Shown here piece by piece: positions 33,964 to 42,399 of a DNA stretch of 64,000 nt. The notes below the pieces were generated by a model. The model was not told the origin of the DNA. It made no database searches and worked only from the letters and a program-made list of their open reading frames with translations. The DNA comes from an uncultured Phycisphaerae bacterium (GTDB lineage: Bacteria; Planctomycetota; Phycisphaerae; UBA1845; Fen-1342). Position 1 is the stretch's first letter; each line of letters opens with the position of its first letter. The stretch covers positions 22,327 through 86,326 of the forward strand of contig CALGJV010000033.1 of assembly GCA_937928595.1 (NCBI GenBank), in the 5' to 3' direction. The position numbers and the translations under genes were made by a program.

Positions 33964-35439
33964 GTGATCCCGACGACACCGCCCGCCGTTCCCCCCGCCC
34001 CGGCCGCACCGCAGGACCGCACGACCGGGCCGCGGGTGCTGGAGACCGTGCAGACGGTGCTCCTGGCTCTGGCCCTCGCGTTCATCTTCCGCGCGTTCTT
34101 CGTCGAGCCGTTCATCATCCCGACCGGCTCGATGGCGGAGTCGCTGCTCGGCGTTCACGCCACGCGACTTTGCCCGGCCTGCGGCTGGGAGTTCAACGCG
34201 GGCACGGAAGCGGGCGGCCGCTCGGCCGGCGGGTTCGTGCCGCCCCCCGAGATCGTCTGCCCCAACTGCCGGCTGCGGCTCTTCCCGACGACGGCCGACA
34301 CCTTCGGCAAGTCCGGGGATCGCGTGCTGGTCCACAAGTGGGCGTACGCGCTGGGCGGCGCGCTGGGACCGCGCCGCTGGGACGTGATCGTCTTCCGCGA
34401 CCCGGCCAGCCCGGAATTGCATTACATCAAGCGTCTCGTCGGGCTGCCCGGCGAGTCGATCGAGATTCTCGACGGCGACGTCTTCATCGACGGCCGGATC
34501 GCGCGCAAGCCGCCCGCCGTTCAGGCCGGGCTCTGGACGGTCGTCTTCGACCAGGCGCACATGCCGGTTCGCGCTGCGACGTCCGGCGCTGCGCGTTGGC
34601 TGCCCGACCCGCCCGCGGCCTGGAGCAGCCCCGCCGACCGCGTGCTCCGCGTCGCGGCGGGCGACGAGCCGGCGCGGCTGCGCTTCAACGCCGACGCCGC
34701 CCGCGATTACCTGCTGGACTTCAGCAGCTACAACGGCCGAGCCTCGGGCGCGCTGGTCGGCGACGTGCGGCTCGTGGCGGAGGTCACGCGGCTGTCCGGC
34801 GACGGCGCGTTGGAGCTCGAGCTGATGCGCCCGCCGAACCGCTTTGTCGCGCGGCTGGGCCCGGCGGGGGTCGCGGTGACGCGGGTGCCGCCGGCCGACG
34901 GACCGGTGGAGGAGCTGGCGCGCGAGGCGGCCGCGGCTCTGCCCGCGGGCCGGCCCGTCGCCGTCGAGTTCGGCTATCTCGACCAGTGCGTCTTTCTGCG
35001 GATCGATGGCCGCGACGTCGTGCCGGAGGCCGCCGGCCGCCACACGCGAACCGCGGACGAGGTGCGGGACGCGCCCGACCCGCGGCCGGTGCGCCTCGGA
35101 CTCGACGCGGAACGGGTGCGGCTGGTGATTCGTGGACTGCGGATCGACCGCGACGTTTATTACACGATCACCCCGCAGACGGTGCGGGCGTATCCGGGCC
35201 GGCCGTTCCCGCTCGGGCCGGCGGAGTACTTCGTGCTCGGCGACAACAGCGCCGACAGCTTCGACAGCCGCGAATGGACGGAGGTCGGCCCGCACTTGCC
35301 GCGCGACACGCGCCCCGGGACCGTGCGGGCGGACCAGATTGTCGGACAGGCGGCGTTCGTGTATCTTCCGGGGCTTCTCGCGGCGGACCACGGCCAGTAC
35401 CGCGTGCCGGACGTAGGTCGCATGCGGTTCGTCCGCTGA
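33964..35439 (+). CDS. Signal peptidase I with inserted Cys4 zinc-ribbon-like segment (copy 2)
   Basis: This is a 491-residue paralogue of the preceding gene. A membrane helix spans about 29-46; the catalytic serine is S56 in IIPTGSMAESL and the catalytic lysine K156 in YIKRLVGLPGESIEI. The final box is LGDNSADSFDSR. The inserted cysteine pairs are CPAC (70/73) and CPNC (99/102). The large later insert is kept but diverged. The start is a GTG with GGAAGG about 10 bases upstream. Both copies keep all catalytic residues, so they may differ in substrate choice. The tandem arrangement suggests one transcript. Confidence 0.88.
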   Translation: MIPTTPPAVPPAPAAPQDRTTGPRVLETVQTVLLALALAFIFRAFFVEPFIIPTGSMAESLLGVHATRLCPACGWEFNAGTEAGGRSAGGFVPPPEIVCPNCRLRLFPTTADTFGKSGDRVLVHKWAYALGGALGPRRWDVIVFRDPASPELHYIKRLVGLPGESIEILDGDVFIDGRIARKPPAVQAGLWTVVFDQAHMPVRAATSGAARWLPDPPAAWSSPADRVLRVAAGDEPARLRFNADAARDYLLDFSSYNGRASGALVGDVRLVAEVTRLSGDGALELELMRPPNRFVARLGPAGVAVTRVPPADGPVEELAREAAAALPAGRPVAVEFGYLDQCVFLRIDGRDVVPEAAGRHTRTADEVRDAPDPRPVRLGLDAERVRLVIRGLRIDRDVYYTITPQTVRAYPGRPFPLGPAEYFVLGDNSADSFDSREWTEVGPHLPRDTRPGTVRADQIVGQAAFVYLPGLLAADHGQYRVPDVGRMRFVR

Positions 35440-35792
35440 CAGCGCACGCGGGCGTGGCGCGGCCATCGCGGTGGCAGCGTCCAGCGCCCCGCAGGCGTAG
35501 TTGTCAACAACTCGGCGGAAGAAGTGTTAGGAACTCGCAAGCCGCTGCTCGATACCGATGCCGAACGAGTCGGATGCGATGGCCCTTTGCGGATTCCAGG
35601 GGTGTTCTTCAGACGTAAACCTATTTTGGGTAATGACGTGCGCGGTTTTGTTGCGTTCATGCAATACTGCCCTCGGCGCGGTCATTATCGGCCGGCCGAG
35701 GCGCTTGCAATTCCTTCATCTGCGTGCGACTTGCGCGCGTTTGCACAGTTTATCCACACGCGGCCCGCGCGTCGTTGGTCAAGGGTTGCCGC
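35440..35792. other. Non-coding region before lptB
   Basis: This 353-base gap has lower GC than its surroundings. It contains an inverted repeat AGTTGT-CA-ACAACT (35499-35512) and one exact DnaA-box-like TTATCCACA (35750-35758). No open frame with a ribosome-binding site was seen. One DnaA box alone is not enough to propose an origin. Confidence 0.45.
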
Positions 35793-36542
35793 ATGCTGCT
35801 CGAAGCCACAGACCTGATCAAGGCCTACAACGGCCGCACGGTCGTCGATCGCGTGAGCTTCCACGTGGGCGAGCGCGAGATCGTGGGCCTGCTGGGGCCG
35901 AACGGGGCCGGCAAGACCACGAGCTTCCGCATCACGGTCGGGATGATCGCGCCGGAGGGCGGGCGGGTGTTCTTCGCGGGCGCGGAGATCACGCACCTGC
36001 CGATGTACAAGCGGGCGCGGCGGGGCATCGGCTACCTCTCGCAGGAGCCGAGCGTCTTTCAGCGGCTTACGGTCGAAGAGAACCTGCGGGCGATCTGCGA
36101 GACGCTCCGCCTGACGCGCGCGCAGCGGGCGGACATGGTGGAGCGGCTGCTCGAGCAATTCGGCCTGACGAAGGTGCGTCGCAACTCGGCCCGCGCCATC
36201 TCGGGCGGCGAGCGCCGCAAGCTCGAGATCGCGCGGGCCCTGATCACCAGCCCGCGCCTCATCCTGCTCGACGAGCCGTTCAGCGGCGTCGACCCGATCG
36301 CGGTCGAGAGTCTGCGCCGCGAGATCGTCCGGCTGCGCGAGTCGGGCATCGCGATCCTGCTGACCGACCACAACGTCCACGAGACGCTGAAGGTCACCGA
36401 CCGCAGTTACGTCATTCACGAGGGGCGGGTCATCTGCTCGGGCACGCCGGCCGAGCTCATCAACGATCCGCGCGTCCGCGAGACGTACCTCGGCGACACG
36501 TTCCGCGGCGACGAGTTCGGCCCGCGGCAGGCGTCGGCCTGA
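35793..36542 (+). CDS. lptB: Lipopolysaccharide export ATP-binding protein LptB
   Basis: LptB powers extraction of lipopolysaccharide from the inner membrane with LptF and LptG. The 249-residue ATPase has Walker A GPNGAGKTT, Q-loop YLSQEPSVFQRLTVEENL, signature ISGGERRKLEIARAL, Walker B LILLDEPFSGVDPIAV, and LTDHNVHETL with the switch His. The pattern of DHNVxETL and YLGDTF at the C terminus distinguishes LptB from amino-acid ATPases such as LivG. It implies an outer membrane with LPS or a related glycolipid. Other lpt genes are not in the window. The ATG at 35793 follows AAGGG. Confidence 0.9.
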   Translation: MLLEATDLIKAYNGRTVVDRVSFHVGEREIVGLLGPNGAGKTTSFRITVGMIAPEGGRVFFAGAEITHLPMYKRARRGIGYLSQEPSVFQRLTVEENLRAICETLRLTRAQRADMVERLLEQFGLTKVRRNSARAISGGERRKLEIARALITSPRLILLDEPFSGVDPIAVESLRREIVRLRESGIAILLTDHNVHETLKVTDRSYVIHEGRVICSGTPAELINDPRVRETYLGDTFRGDEFGPRQASA

Positions 36543-36560
36543 TCCGTCGCGGAGAAGCGC

Positions 36561-36875
36561 ATGCCGGCCGCGGCGGACATCGAGCTCACGCCCCGCGAAG
36601 GCGGCGTCGAGTTCGCGGTCAAGGTCGTACCGGGGGCCTCACGCACGCGCATCGCCGGTGTCCTGGGGGCGGCCCTGAAGGTCGCGGTCAGCGCCCCGCC
36701 CGAGGGCGGCAAAGCCAACGCCGCTTTGTGCGTTTTTCTGGCCGACGTGCTCTCCGTCCGCAAGGGCGATGTGGCCGTCGTCGCCGGGCACACGCAGCCA
36801 CACAAACGCGTCCGTGTCAACGGCATCGCGCCGGAAGCGGTCCGCGCCGCCCTGCGCGCGGCGCCGGGGGCGTAA
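36561..36875 (+). CDS. DUF167 (YggU/UPF0235) family protein
   Basis: This 104-residue protein has the family signatures FAVKVVPGASRTRIAGV and APPEGGKANAALCVFLA, and AGHTQPHKRVRVNG near the end. The family is widespread and small, with an alpha/beta fold and no established biochemical role. It starts 18 bases after lptB and is probably in the same transcript. Confidence 0.88.
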   Translation: MPAAADIELTPREGGVEFAVKVVPGASRTRIAGVLGAALKVAVSAPPEGGKANAALCVFLADVLSVRKGDVAVVAGHTQPHKRVRVNGIAPEAVRAALRAAPGA

Positions 36876-36963
36876 GTCGGCCGCCCGCGTCCACGGTCAG
36901 GCGGCGCGAAGGCCAGGCGGCCGGCGTTGCGGCCGGCGGCGGCCTCCCGTGTAATGCTTTGTC

Positions 36964-37857
36964 ATGGATGTTGTCGCGACAGCGGGGCTGACCAAACGCT
37001 ACGGGGCTTACACGGCGCTGCGCGACCTCGATCTGCACGTGCCCGCGGGCCGGCTGTTCGGCTTCCTCGGCCCGAACGGCGCCGGCAAGACCACCACGCT
37101 GCGCCTGCTGCTGGGCCTTTTGCGGGCGACCTCCGGCCGGGCGACCGTGCTCGGGCGGGAAGCCTGGCGTGACGGCCCGGCGGTGCGGGCGGAGATCGGC
37201 TACCTGCCCGGCGACGTGCGGCTGTACGAGCGCCTGACCGGGCGCGAAACGCTGGCCTTCATCCACGCCGCCCGCGGCGGCCGCGACACGACCGAGATGC
37301 GTCGCCTGATCGAGCGCTTCGAACTGGACCCCTCCAAGCGCGTCGCCGCCTACTCGCGCGGCATGAAGCAGAAGCTGGGCCTGATCGCCGCCCTCATGCA
37401 CCGGCCGCGACTCCTGATCCTCGACGAGCCGACCACCGCGCTCGATCCGCTGGTGCGCGCGACCCTGTACGAGGAGCTGCGGGCCGCGACCGCCGCGGGC
37501 CGCACCGTGCTGTTCTCGAGCCATACGCTCGCGGAGGTCGAGGAGCTCTGCGACGAAGTCGCCATCCTGCGCGACGGGCGGCTCATCGAGCAGGAGCGCA
37601 TCGCGGTCCTGCGCCAGCGCGCCGTGCGGCACGTGCACGTGCTCTTCCGGCCGGGCGCGCCGCCGCCGGCCCCGCCGCCCGGGCTGACGGTGGCCGAACA
37701 GCGGCCGGACAGCTTGCGCGGCGCGTGGTGCGGGCCGCTGGATCCGCTGCTGGCGTGGCTGGCCGCGGCGCCGGTGCAGGACGTGTCGATCGCCCCGCCG
37801 GATCTCCAGGACCTGTTCCTGGCCTACTACGCCGACGAGAACGGGAGGGCCGCGTGA
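36964..37857 (+). CDS. ABC-2 type transporter ATP-binding protein
   Basis: This is a 297-residue ATPase of an exporter. It has Walker A GPNGAGKTT, an LPGDVRLYERLTGRETL region in place of a plain Q-loop, signature YSRGMKQKLGLIAAL (the variant RGMKQ common in ABC-2 drug and polysaccharide exporters), Walker B LLILDEPTTALDP and switch histidine in SSHTL. A C-terminal extension of about 75 residues follows. The next gene starts within its stop codon and encodes the membrane partner. The substrate is unknown. Confidence 0.88.
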   Translation: MDVVATAGLTKRYGAYTALRDLDLHVPAGRLFGFLGPNGAGKTTTLRLLLGLLRATSGRATVLGREAWRDGPAVRAEIGYLPGDVRLYERLTGRETLAFIHAARGGRDTTEMRRLIERFELDPSKRVAAYSRGMKQKLGLIAALMHRPRLLILDEPTTALDPLVRATLYEELRAATAAGRTVLFSSHTLAEVEELCDEVAILRDGRLIEQERIAVLRQRAVRHVHVLFRPGAPPPAPPPGLTVAEQRPDSLRGAWCGPLDPLLAWLAAAPVQDVSIAPPDLQDLFLAYYADENGRAA

Positions 37858-38675
37858 ACCTCCCCCTTTTCTGCAAGACGCTCCGCGACGTGCGCTGGCT
37901 GCTGGTCTTCGTGCCGCTGGGCATCCTGCTGTTCGACGTGGCCGCGATCCGCGTGCTCATCGAAGCCGCCCGCGACCTCGAGTTCCTGCGCAACTGGCTC
38001 GAGCGGCCGCTGGTCCAGTTCCTAGTGCGCGCCGCGCTCGGCGCCGACTTCGCCGGCGAGCTGACGCCCACCGTGCTGATCACGTTCGCGTTCATCCACC
38101 CCCTCTTCTTCGCGCTGCTGTACACGCTGCTGCTGGCGATGACGTCCGGCGTGCTGGCCGGGGAGGTCGGGCGCGGCACGGCCGACCTGCTGCTGACGCT
38201 CCCCCTGTCCCGCAGCAGCGTGTACGTGACGACGTCGCTGGCGTGGGCCATGGTGGCCGCCGGGGCGGCGCTGCTGCCACTGGGCGGGCTGTGGCTGGGT
38301 GAGCAGATTTTCCAGCCCACCAACCGGCTCGAATATCACCGGCTGTGGCCGGTCGCGCTCAACCTGGTGGCGCTCACACTGGGCGTCGGCGGCGTGGCGA
38401 CGGCGATCTCCGGGGCCGTGTCGCGGCGGGGCGTGGCGATCGGCATCGTGCTGGCCGGCCTCCTGCTGTCCGATATCGTGCACTTCGTCGCGCAGTTCTG
38501 GGTCGCCGTGCGTCCGCTCGCGGTGCTGGGCGTGATTCACTACTACCGGCCGCTGCCGGCGGTTCGGGCGGCGACGCCGCCGTGGGGCGACATGGCGGTC
38601 CTGCTGGGCGTCGGCCTGGCCGCGTGGCTGGCGGGGTGGCGGCACTTCAGCCGCCGCGACATCCCCGCCACCTGA
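37854..38675 (+). CDS. ABC-2 type transporter permease
   Basis: This 273-residue membrane protein has about six hydrophobic segments, including WLLVFVPLGILLFDVAAIRV, FAFIHPLFFALLYTLLLAM and GIVLAGLLLSDIVHFV. The region ELTPTVLITFAFIH, followed by SGVLAGEVGRGTADLLLTLP, is the typical ABC-2 permease signature. The GTG start at 37854 overlaps the ATPase stop (GTGA), with GGGAGG five bases upstream. With the ATPase it forms an exporter of unknown substrate. Confidence 0.83.
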   Translation: MNLPLFCKTLRDVRWLLVFVPLGILLFDVAAIRVLIEAARDLEFLRNWLERPLVQFLVRAALGADFAGELTPTVLITFAFIHPLFFALLYTLLLAMTSGVLAGEVGRGTADLLLTLPLSRSSVYVTTSLAWAMVAAGAALLPLGGLWLGEQIFQPTNRLEYHRLWPVALNLVALTLGVGGVATAISGAVSRRGVAIGIVLAGLLLSDIVHFVAQFWVAVRPLAVLGVIHYYRPLPAVRAATPPWGDMAVLLGVGLAAWLAGWRHFSRRDIPAT

Positions 38676-38740
38676 CGCCGGGGGCCGCGGGGCGGGGCTT
38701 ACGTCCACCTCCGGGACGTGTCTAGGCCGGAAGGCGCGGC

Positions 38741-38746
38741 TATACT
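38741..38746 (+). promoter_or_regulatory. -10 element TATACT upstream of the small lipoprotein
   Basis: TATACT lies 31 bases before the ATG at 38778. No -35 could be assigned with confidence. Confidence 0.35.
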
Positions 38747-38777
38747 GCGCGCTGGACCTGCATCGAAAGGAACTCCC

Positions 38778-39140
38778 ATGAGCACCCGCTGTTTCGTGTT
38801 GTGCGCGGCGCCGCTCCTGCTGCTGGCGCTGACGGGCTGCGAGCGCAAGTTCACCCGCGAGCGGTTCGAGATGATCCAGGTCAACGTGGACGACCGCGAG
38901 GATGTGCGCCAGATCCTCGGCAAGCCCGCCGGCGAGCTCGATGACCAATGGCTCTATGACGATCTCGACCGGCACTACTCGGCCATTATCTACTTCGACG
39001 ACAACGGCCGCGTGAGGGGCAAGGAGTGGATGGACGCCACGACGGGCGAGTGGGAGGGGCGCAACCCGTACGCGAACGAGCCGCCGCGGGGGGAAGTCCG
39101 CGAGCGCAAGAAGAAGAAGGTCCGCATCGACGAGGATTGA
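38778..39140 (+). CDS. Small lipoprotein, possibly BamE/SmpA-like
   Basis: This is a 120-residue protein with a lipobox LTGC (Cys near residue 21). After it comes FEMIQVNVDDREDVRQILGKP, a helix then LDDQWLYDD and SAIIYFDDNGRVRGKEWMD, a helix-strand-strand pattern like the SmpA/OmlA fold. The tail is very basic and ends ERKKKKVRIDED. If truly BamE-like it would sit at the outer membrane assembly machine, but similarity is modest. AAAGGAA lies eight bases before the ATG. Confidence 0.7.
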   Translation: MSTRCFVLCAAPLLLLALTGCERKFTRERFEMIQVNVDDREDVRQILGKPAGELDDQWLYDDLDRHYSAIIYFDDNGRVRGKEWMDATTGEWEGRNPYANEPPRGEVRERKKKKVRIDED

Positions 39141-39189
39141 CGCCGCGCCGCGGCCGTCTGCTCGTCGCGCCGGTGCACCGCCTAAGTGA

Positions 39190-39232
39190 CAACGCCGGAC
39201 CGTGAGGCCCGGCGTTGGCTGCTTCTTTTCCC
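39190..39232. terminator. Bidirectional-position terminator between two convergent genes
   Basis: CAACGCCGG (39190-39198) and CCGGCGTTG (39209-39217) form a 9-bp stem with a 10-base loop, followed by GCTGCTTCTTTTCC on the plus strand. It ends the lipoprotein transcript. Confidence 0.7.
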
Positions 39233-39247
39233 CTGAGATGTTAGGGT

Positions 39248-40120
39248 CTAGGCGCCGCTGTTCGCGCTGTCCGACGCTGCAGTGGTCTGCGTGCCGGCCG
39301 CATCGGCAATCGCCCGCTGGGCCGCCTCGATGCGGGCCAGCGCGAGCGACAGGGCCGCGTGGGTCTCGGGGCAGCAGCCGTCGCCGATCGTGCCGCAGCC
39401 GGCGGCCTTCGCCGTCCGCGCGTTCCGCTCATTGCACGCCTTGGCCGCGTCCCGACTGCCGCACGACCTGGCACAGTCGTTCCTGCCCTCGGCCTTCAGC
39501 GCGACCTTTTCCACCGCCAGCCGCGCCGCCTTGGCGGCCGCCTCGGCCTTGGTCTCGCTGTCGAACGTCATCGCCGCCACGCGGTACTGGATGTTCGAGT
39601 TGCTCTTGCGGGCCAGTTCCGCCGCCGCCCGCGGGCAGGCGACGCAGTCGTCACCGACCGCGTAGCGGACGCTCGTCATCGTCGCCACGTAGTCGTCCAG
39701 CGCCGCGGCGTACGCCTTCACGGCCTCATCCTTGTTCGTGTAGGTCTTGTCGCCCACGACGTAGCGGACCTCGGCGCTCTTCTGCTTCGCCAGCGCCGCG
39801 GCCTTCTCCGGGCACCGGACACAATCATCGCCAACCTTGTAGGTCATGAGCGGGGCGCCGGCCGCCGCCAGCGCCCGGACCTGGCAACCGCTCTCCTTGC
39901 AGCCGTCCTTGCCGCAGCACGCCGCGGTCTTGTCACACCCCGCCTGGCCGTCCTTGCCACACGCGGCTTTCGCCTCTTTCGAGCAGCCGGAGCGATCGCC
40001 GTCCAGCCGAGCGGCCTTCACCTCTCCCTTGACCTTCACGCCGCCGCACTGTGCATAAGCCGTGGGCAGTGTACACAGGGCCAGCAACGCGGCCGCCGAA
40101 AACAGAATCGCCTTCTTCAT
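39248..40120 (-). CDS. Exported cysteine-rich protein with two internal repeats
   Basis: This 290-residue protein has a signal peptide MKKAILFSAAALLALCTLPT ending near AYAQ. Residues 25-80 are packed with cysteines (CGKDGQAGCDKTAACCGKDG). Two repeats of about 59 residues follow, at 93 and 152: YKVGDDCVRCPEKAAALA and YAVGDDCVACPRAAAELA, each followed by a Y.V segment. A third cysteine cluster lies at 216-250. The paired CxxC in each repeat could bind metal or form disulfides; no CxxCH haem site is present. I do not recognise the family. AGGAG lies upstream of the ATG. Confidence 0.7.
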   Translation of the reverse strand: MKKAILFSAAALLALCTLPTAYAQCGGVKVKGEVKAARLDGDRSGCSKEAKAACGKDGQAGCDKTAACCGKDGCKESGCQVRALAAAGAPLMTYKVGDDCVRCPEKAAALAKQKSAEVRYVVGDKTYTNKDEAVKAYAAALDDYVATMTSVRYAVGDDCVACPRAAAELARKSNSNIQYRVAAMTFDSETKAEAAAKAARLAVEKVALKAEGRNDCARSCGSRDAAKACNERNARTAKAAGCGTIGDGCCPETHAALSLALARIEAAQRAIADAAGTQTTAASDSANSGA

Positions 40121-40313
40121 GTCGCCTTACTCCTGTCTTGAGGGGGCAAATCCGTCGTGGTCCGCCCCAACCGTGGGCGCACGCGGTGTTCTCGATACAG
40201 CAAGTAACCGAGAGCGTAGGTCGCCGATTCCAGCGCGGCAACGCTAATCGTATCGATTTTGTACGAATTGCACCCCGCACGAAGATCACCCTGGGGCGCT
40301 CCGTCGCGCGGCG

Positions 40314-41645
40314 TCACTGGGATGTTGAGAGCGGCGCTGTTATCAGACGTTCTTCGCCCGGATCTTTCCCCCCGCCACCCCGAGCAACGCACCACAACCA
40401 GACGGCCCCCGTCGCCCACAACGGCGCTCCCGCCGCCCGCGCCGCCGGCCAGGCCAGCGCCGCGATCCCCACGACCCACGCCGCGACCGCCAGCCGCGCC
40501 CCACGCGACGGTGCCGCGCGCCGGGCGGCGGCGTCGGCCGCCAGCGCGAGCGGCCAGTACGCGAGCACGTAGTAGTGCGTCCAGACGAGCGGCGAGGTCA
40601 GCAGCGCCAGCACGCACCACGCGCCGAACTGCGACCGGACGCTCCATACTCCCCGTTCCGTGCGCGGCGGCCAAGGCCGACTGTACCGCACGGCGGCCAG
40701 CGTGCTCGTCGCCAGCAGCGCCGCGGTGAGTGCGCCCCACAGCCCGACGCGGATCGTCGGCGGCAGCTCGGCGACGGTCACGTAAACCGGCCGCGTGTCG
40801 GTCTTGCCACCGCTCAGGGGCGAAAACAGCCGGCGCAGGACCATCGGCAGCGCCGTGTTGCTGTACATCGCCTTCGGCGGCTTCTCGGCGGTGAGCGTGG
40901 TCAGCGCGGAGTGTCCGCCGACCGCCCGCTCGCAGAACGCCCGGTGCTCGCGCCACGCCTCGGCCGGCCCCACCGACGCCGCGGGCAGGCCGAACCCCGC
41001 GACCCCGACGACCGCCAGCGCCACGCCAGCGGCGGTCCAGCGCCGCTTGAGCAGCAGGAACACGATCAGCACGGCCGGCAGCAGCTTGACCAGCGTGGCC
41101 AGGCCGAGGGCGACGCCGGCGGCCGCGTCGTGTCCGTGCTCAACGAGGTACCAGGCGGCGAGCACGAGGAACAGCACGAGCAGCATGACGTTGCCGAGCA
41201 CGGCGCAGGAATGGACGTACGGGGCGAGCAGTGCGAGCGCCAAATAGGTGGCCGGCCGCGGTCCGCGGCGGACGCCGTTGTTGAGCAGTTGCTCAACGAG
41301 CGCGACGGCGGCGGCGAACAGGCCGACCGACAGCAGCGCGAACAGCGCGGCGGCCGCCGGCAGCGGCAGGAAGCTCCACGGCAGCATGAACAGCGTGAAG
41401 AACGGCAGGTAGTTGTGGACGCCGTACGCGTCCGTCAGCGCGCCGGTGTCGCGGAAATGCCGCGCCGTGTACCAGAAATCGCGAAAGTCGCTCGTCGTCT
41501 CTTCCTTGAGCGCCGCGTAGTCGCCGCCCTGCGCAGCCGGCCACACGCGCACCATGACGATCCCGGCGACCAGCAGCGCGTACACGACGCCCGCCGCCAG
41601 CAGCGGCCGCCAGCCGGTCAGCAGGGCCGTGCGACGCTCAGGCAT
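40314..41645 (-). CDS. GT87-like (DUF2029) membrane mannosyltransferase
   Basis: This is a 443-residue membrane protein with about ten hydrophobic segments. The first periplasmic loop contains SDFRDFWYTARHF and later DAYGVHNYLPFFTLFMLPW, the acidic/aromatic pattern of polyprenyl-phosphate-sugar glycosyltransferases (GT-C fold, family GT87). LPAVLIVFLLLKRRW marks the middle conserved segment. These enzymes use a lipid-linked sugar as donor. It overlaps the preceding dolichol-phosphate-mannose-synthase-like gene by eight bases, which would provide such a donor. Confidence 0.8.
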   Translation of the reverse strand: MPERRTALLTGWRPLLAAGVVYALLVAGIVMVRVWPAAQGGDYAALKEETTSDFRDFWYTARHFRDTGALTDAYGVHNYLPFFTLFMLPWSFLPLPAAAALFALLSVGLFAAAVALVEQLLNNGVRRGPRPATYLALALLAPYVHSCAVLGNVMLLVLFLVLAAWYLVEHGHDAAAGVALGLATLVKLLPAVLIVFLLLKRRWTAAGVALAVVGVAGFGLPAASVGPAEAWREHRAFCERAVGGHSALTTLTAEKPPKAMYSNTALPMVLRRLFSPLSGGKTDTRPVYVTVAELPPTIRVGLWGALTAALLATSTLAAVRYSRPWPPRTERGVWSVRSQFGAWCVLALLTSPLVWTHYYVLAYWPLALAADAAARRAAPSRGARLAVAAWVVGIAALAWPAARAAGAPLWATGAVWLWCVARGGGGKDPGEERLITAPLSTSQ

Positions 41646-42393
41646 GCCGGGCCCTCCGCCGCCCGCCGCGCAGCACGAAGGCGTACAGCCGGGCCAGGTG
41701 ACGCAGGTAGCGCAGCTGCTCGCCGAGGTTGAGCTTGGTCTGTCCGGCGGTGCGGTCGGTGAACGTGATGGGCACCTCCACGACGCGGGTCCAGCCGTGG
41801 CGCACGATCAGCTCGAGCGCGATCTTGTAGCCGACCGGCCGCAGGTCCGCGAGCCGCAACGCCGCGCGGCGCACGGCGAAGAACCCGGACATCATGTCGC
41901 GGACCGGCGTCAGCGGGCGGGCCAGGAGCCGGGCCACGCGGCTGTTGAGCCGCCGCGCCCAGGGCCAGTGCCCGTCGATCTGCGCCCCCGGCACGAAGCG
42001 GCTGCCCACGGCCATCGGGACGGCAGGGTCGGCGAGTGCGGCGACCAGGTCCGGGATGCGCTCGGGCGGGTGCGAGAGGTCGGCGTCCATGACGACGACG
42101 ATCGCGCCGCGGGCCACCGCGAGCCCCGCCAGCACGGCCGTCGCCAGGCCGCGCTCCGTCGTGCGCACCAGGCAGCGGACGGGGCGGTGAGCGGCCAGCT
42201 CGGTCGCGACGGCGGCGGTGCCGTCGGGCGAGTTGTCGTCGACGATCAGCAGCTCGGCCTCGGCGGGGGACACGCTCGCGAAGATGCGTTCGACGAGGCG
42301 CGGCAGGTTGTCGCGCTCGTTGTACGTCGGGACGACGATCGTGAGCGGCGGAGGCGGAGGCGTCACGTCGGGGATGGGGCGCGCCGGGACCAC
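41638..42393 (-). CDS. Polyprenol-phosphate mannose synthase-like GT2 glycosyltransferase
   Basis: This is a 251-residue cytosolic GT-A enzyme. It opens LTIVVPTYNERDNLPRLVER, has LLIVDDNSPDGTAA, the DxD-like motif VVVMDADLSHPPE, and RFVPGAQIDGHWPW, all of the DPM1 type that moves mannose (or a similar sugar) from a nucleotide to polyprenyl phosphate. The C-terminal membrane part of some relatives is missing. The GTG start lies six bases after the preceding gene's stop. Its likely product is the donor for the GT87 enzyme next door. Confidence 0.85.
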   Translation of the reverse strand: MVPARPIPDVTPPPPPLTIVVPTYNERDNLPRLVERIFASVSPAEAELLIVDDNSPDGTAAVATELAAHRPVRCLVRTTERGLATAVLAGLAVARGAIVVVMDADLSHPPERIPDLVAALADPAVPMAVGSRFVPGAQIDGHWPWARRLNSRVARLLARPLTPVRDMMSGFFAVRRAALRLADLRPVGYKIALELIVRHGWTRVVEVPITFTDRTAGQTKLNLGEQLRYLRHLARLYAFVLRGGRRRARHA

Positions 42394-42399
42394 GGGCCG

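Noticed and set aside
31026..35618. 1530-codon open frame overlapping the PKD-like and signal peptidase genes
   Set aside because: It runs out of frame with two clear signal peptidases and antisense to the PKD-like gene, with Arg/Pro-rich translation.
35440..35792. Replication origin before lptB
   Set aside because: Only one DnaA box was seen, and no dnaA, dnaN, parA or rpmH gene is near.
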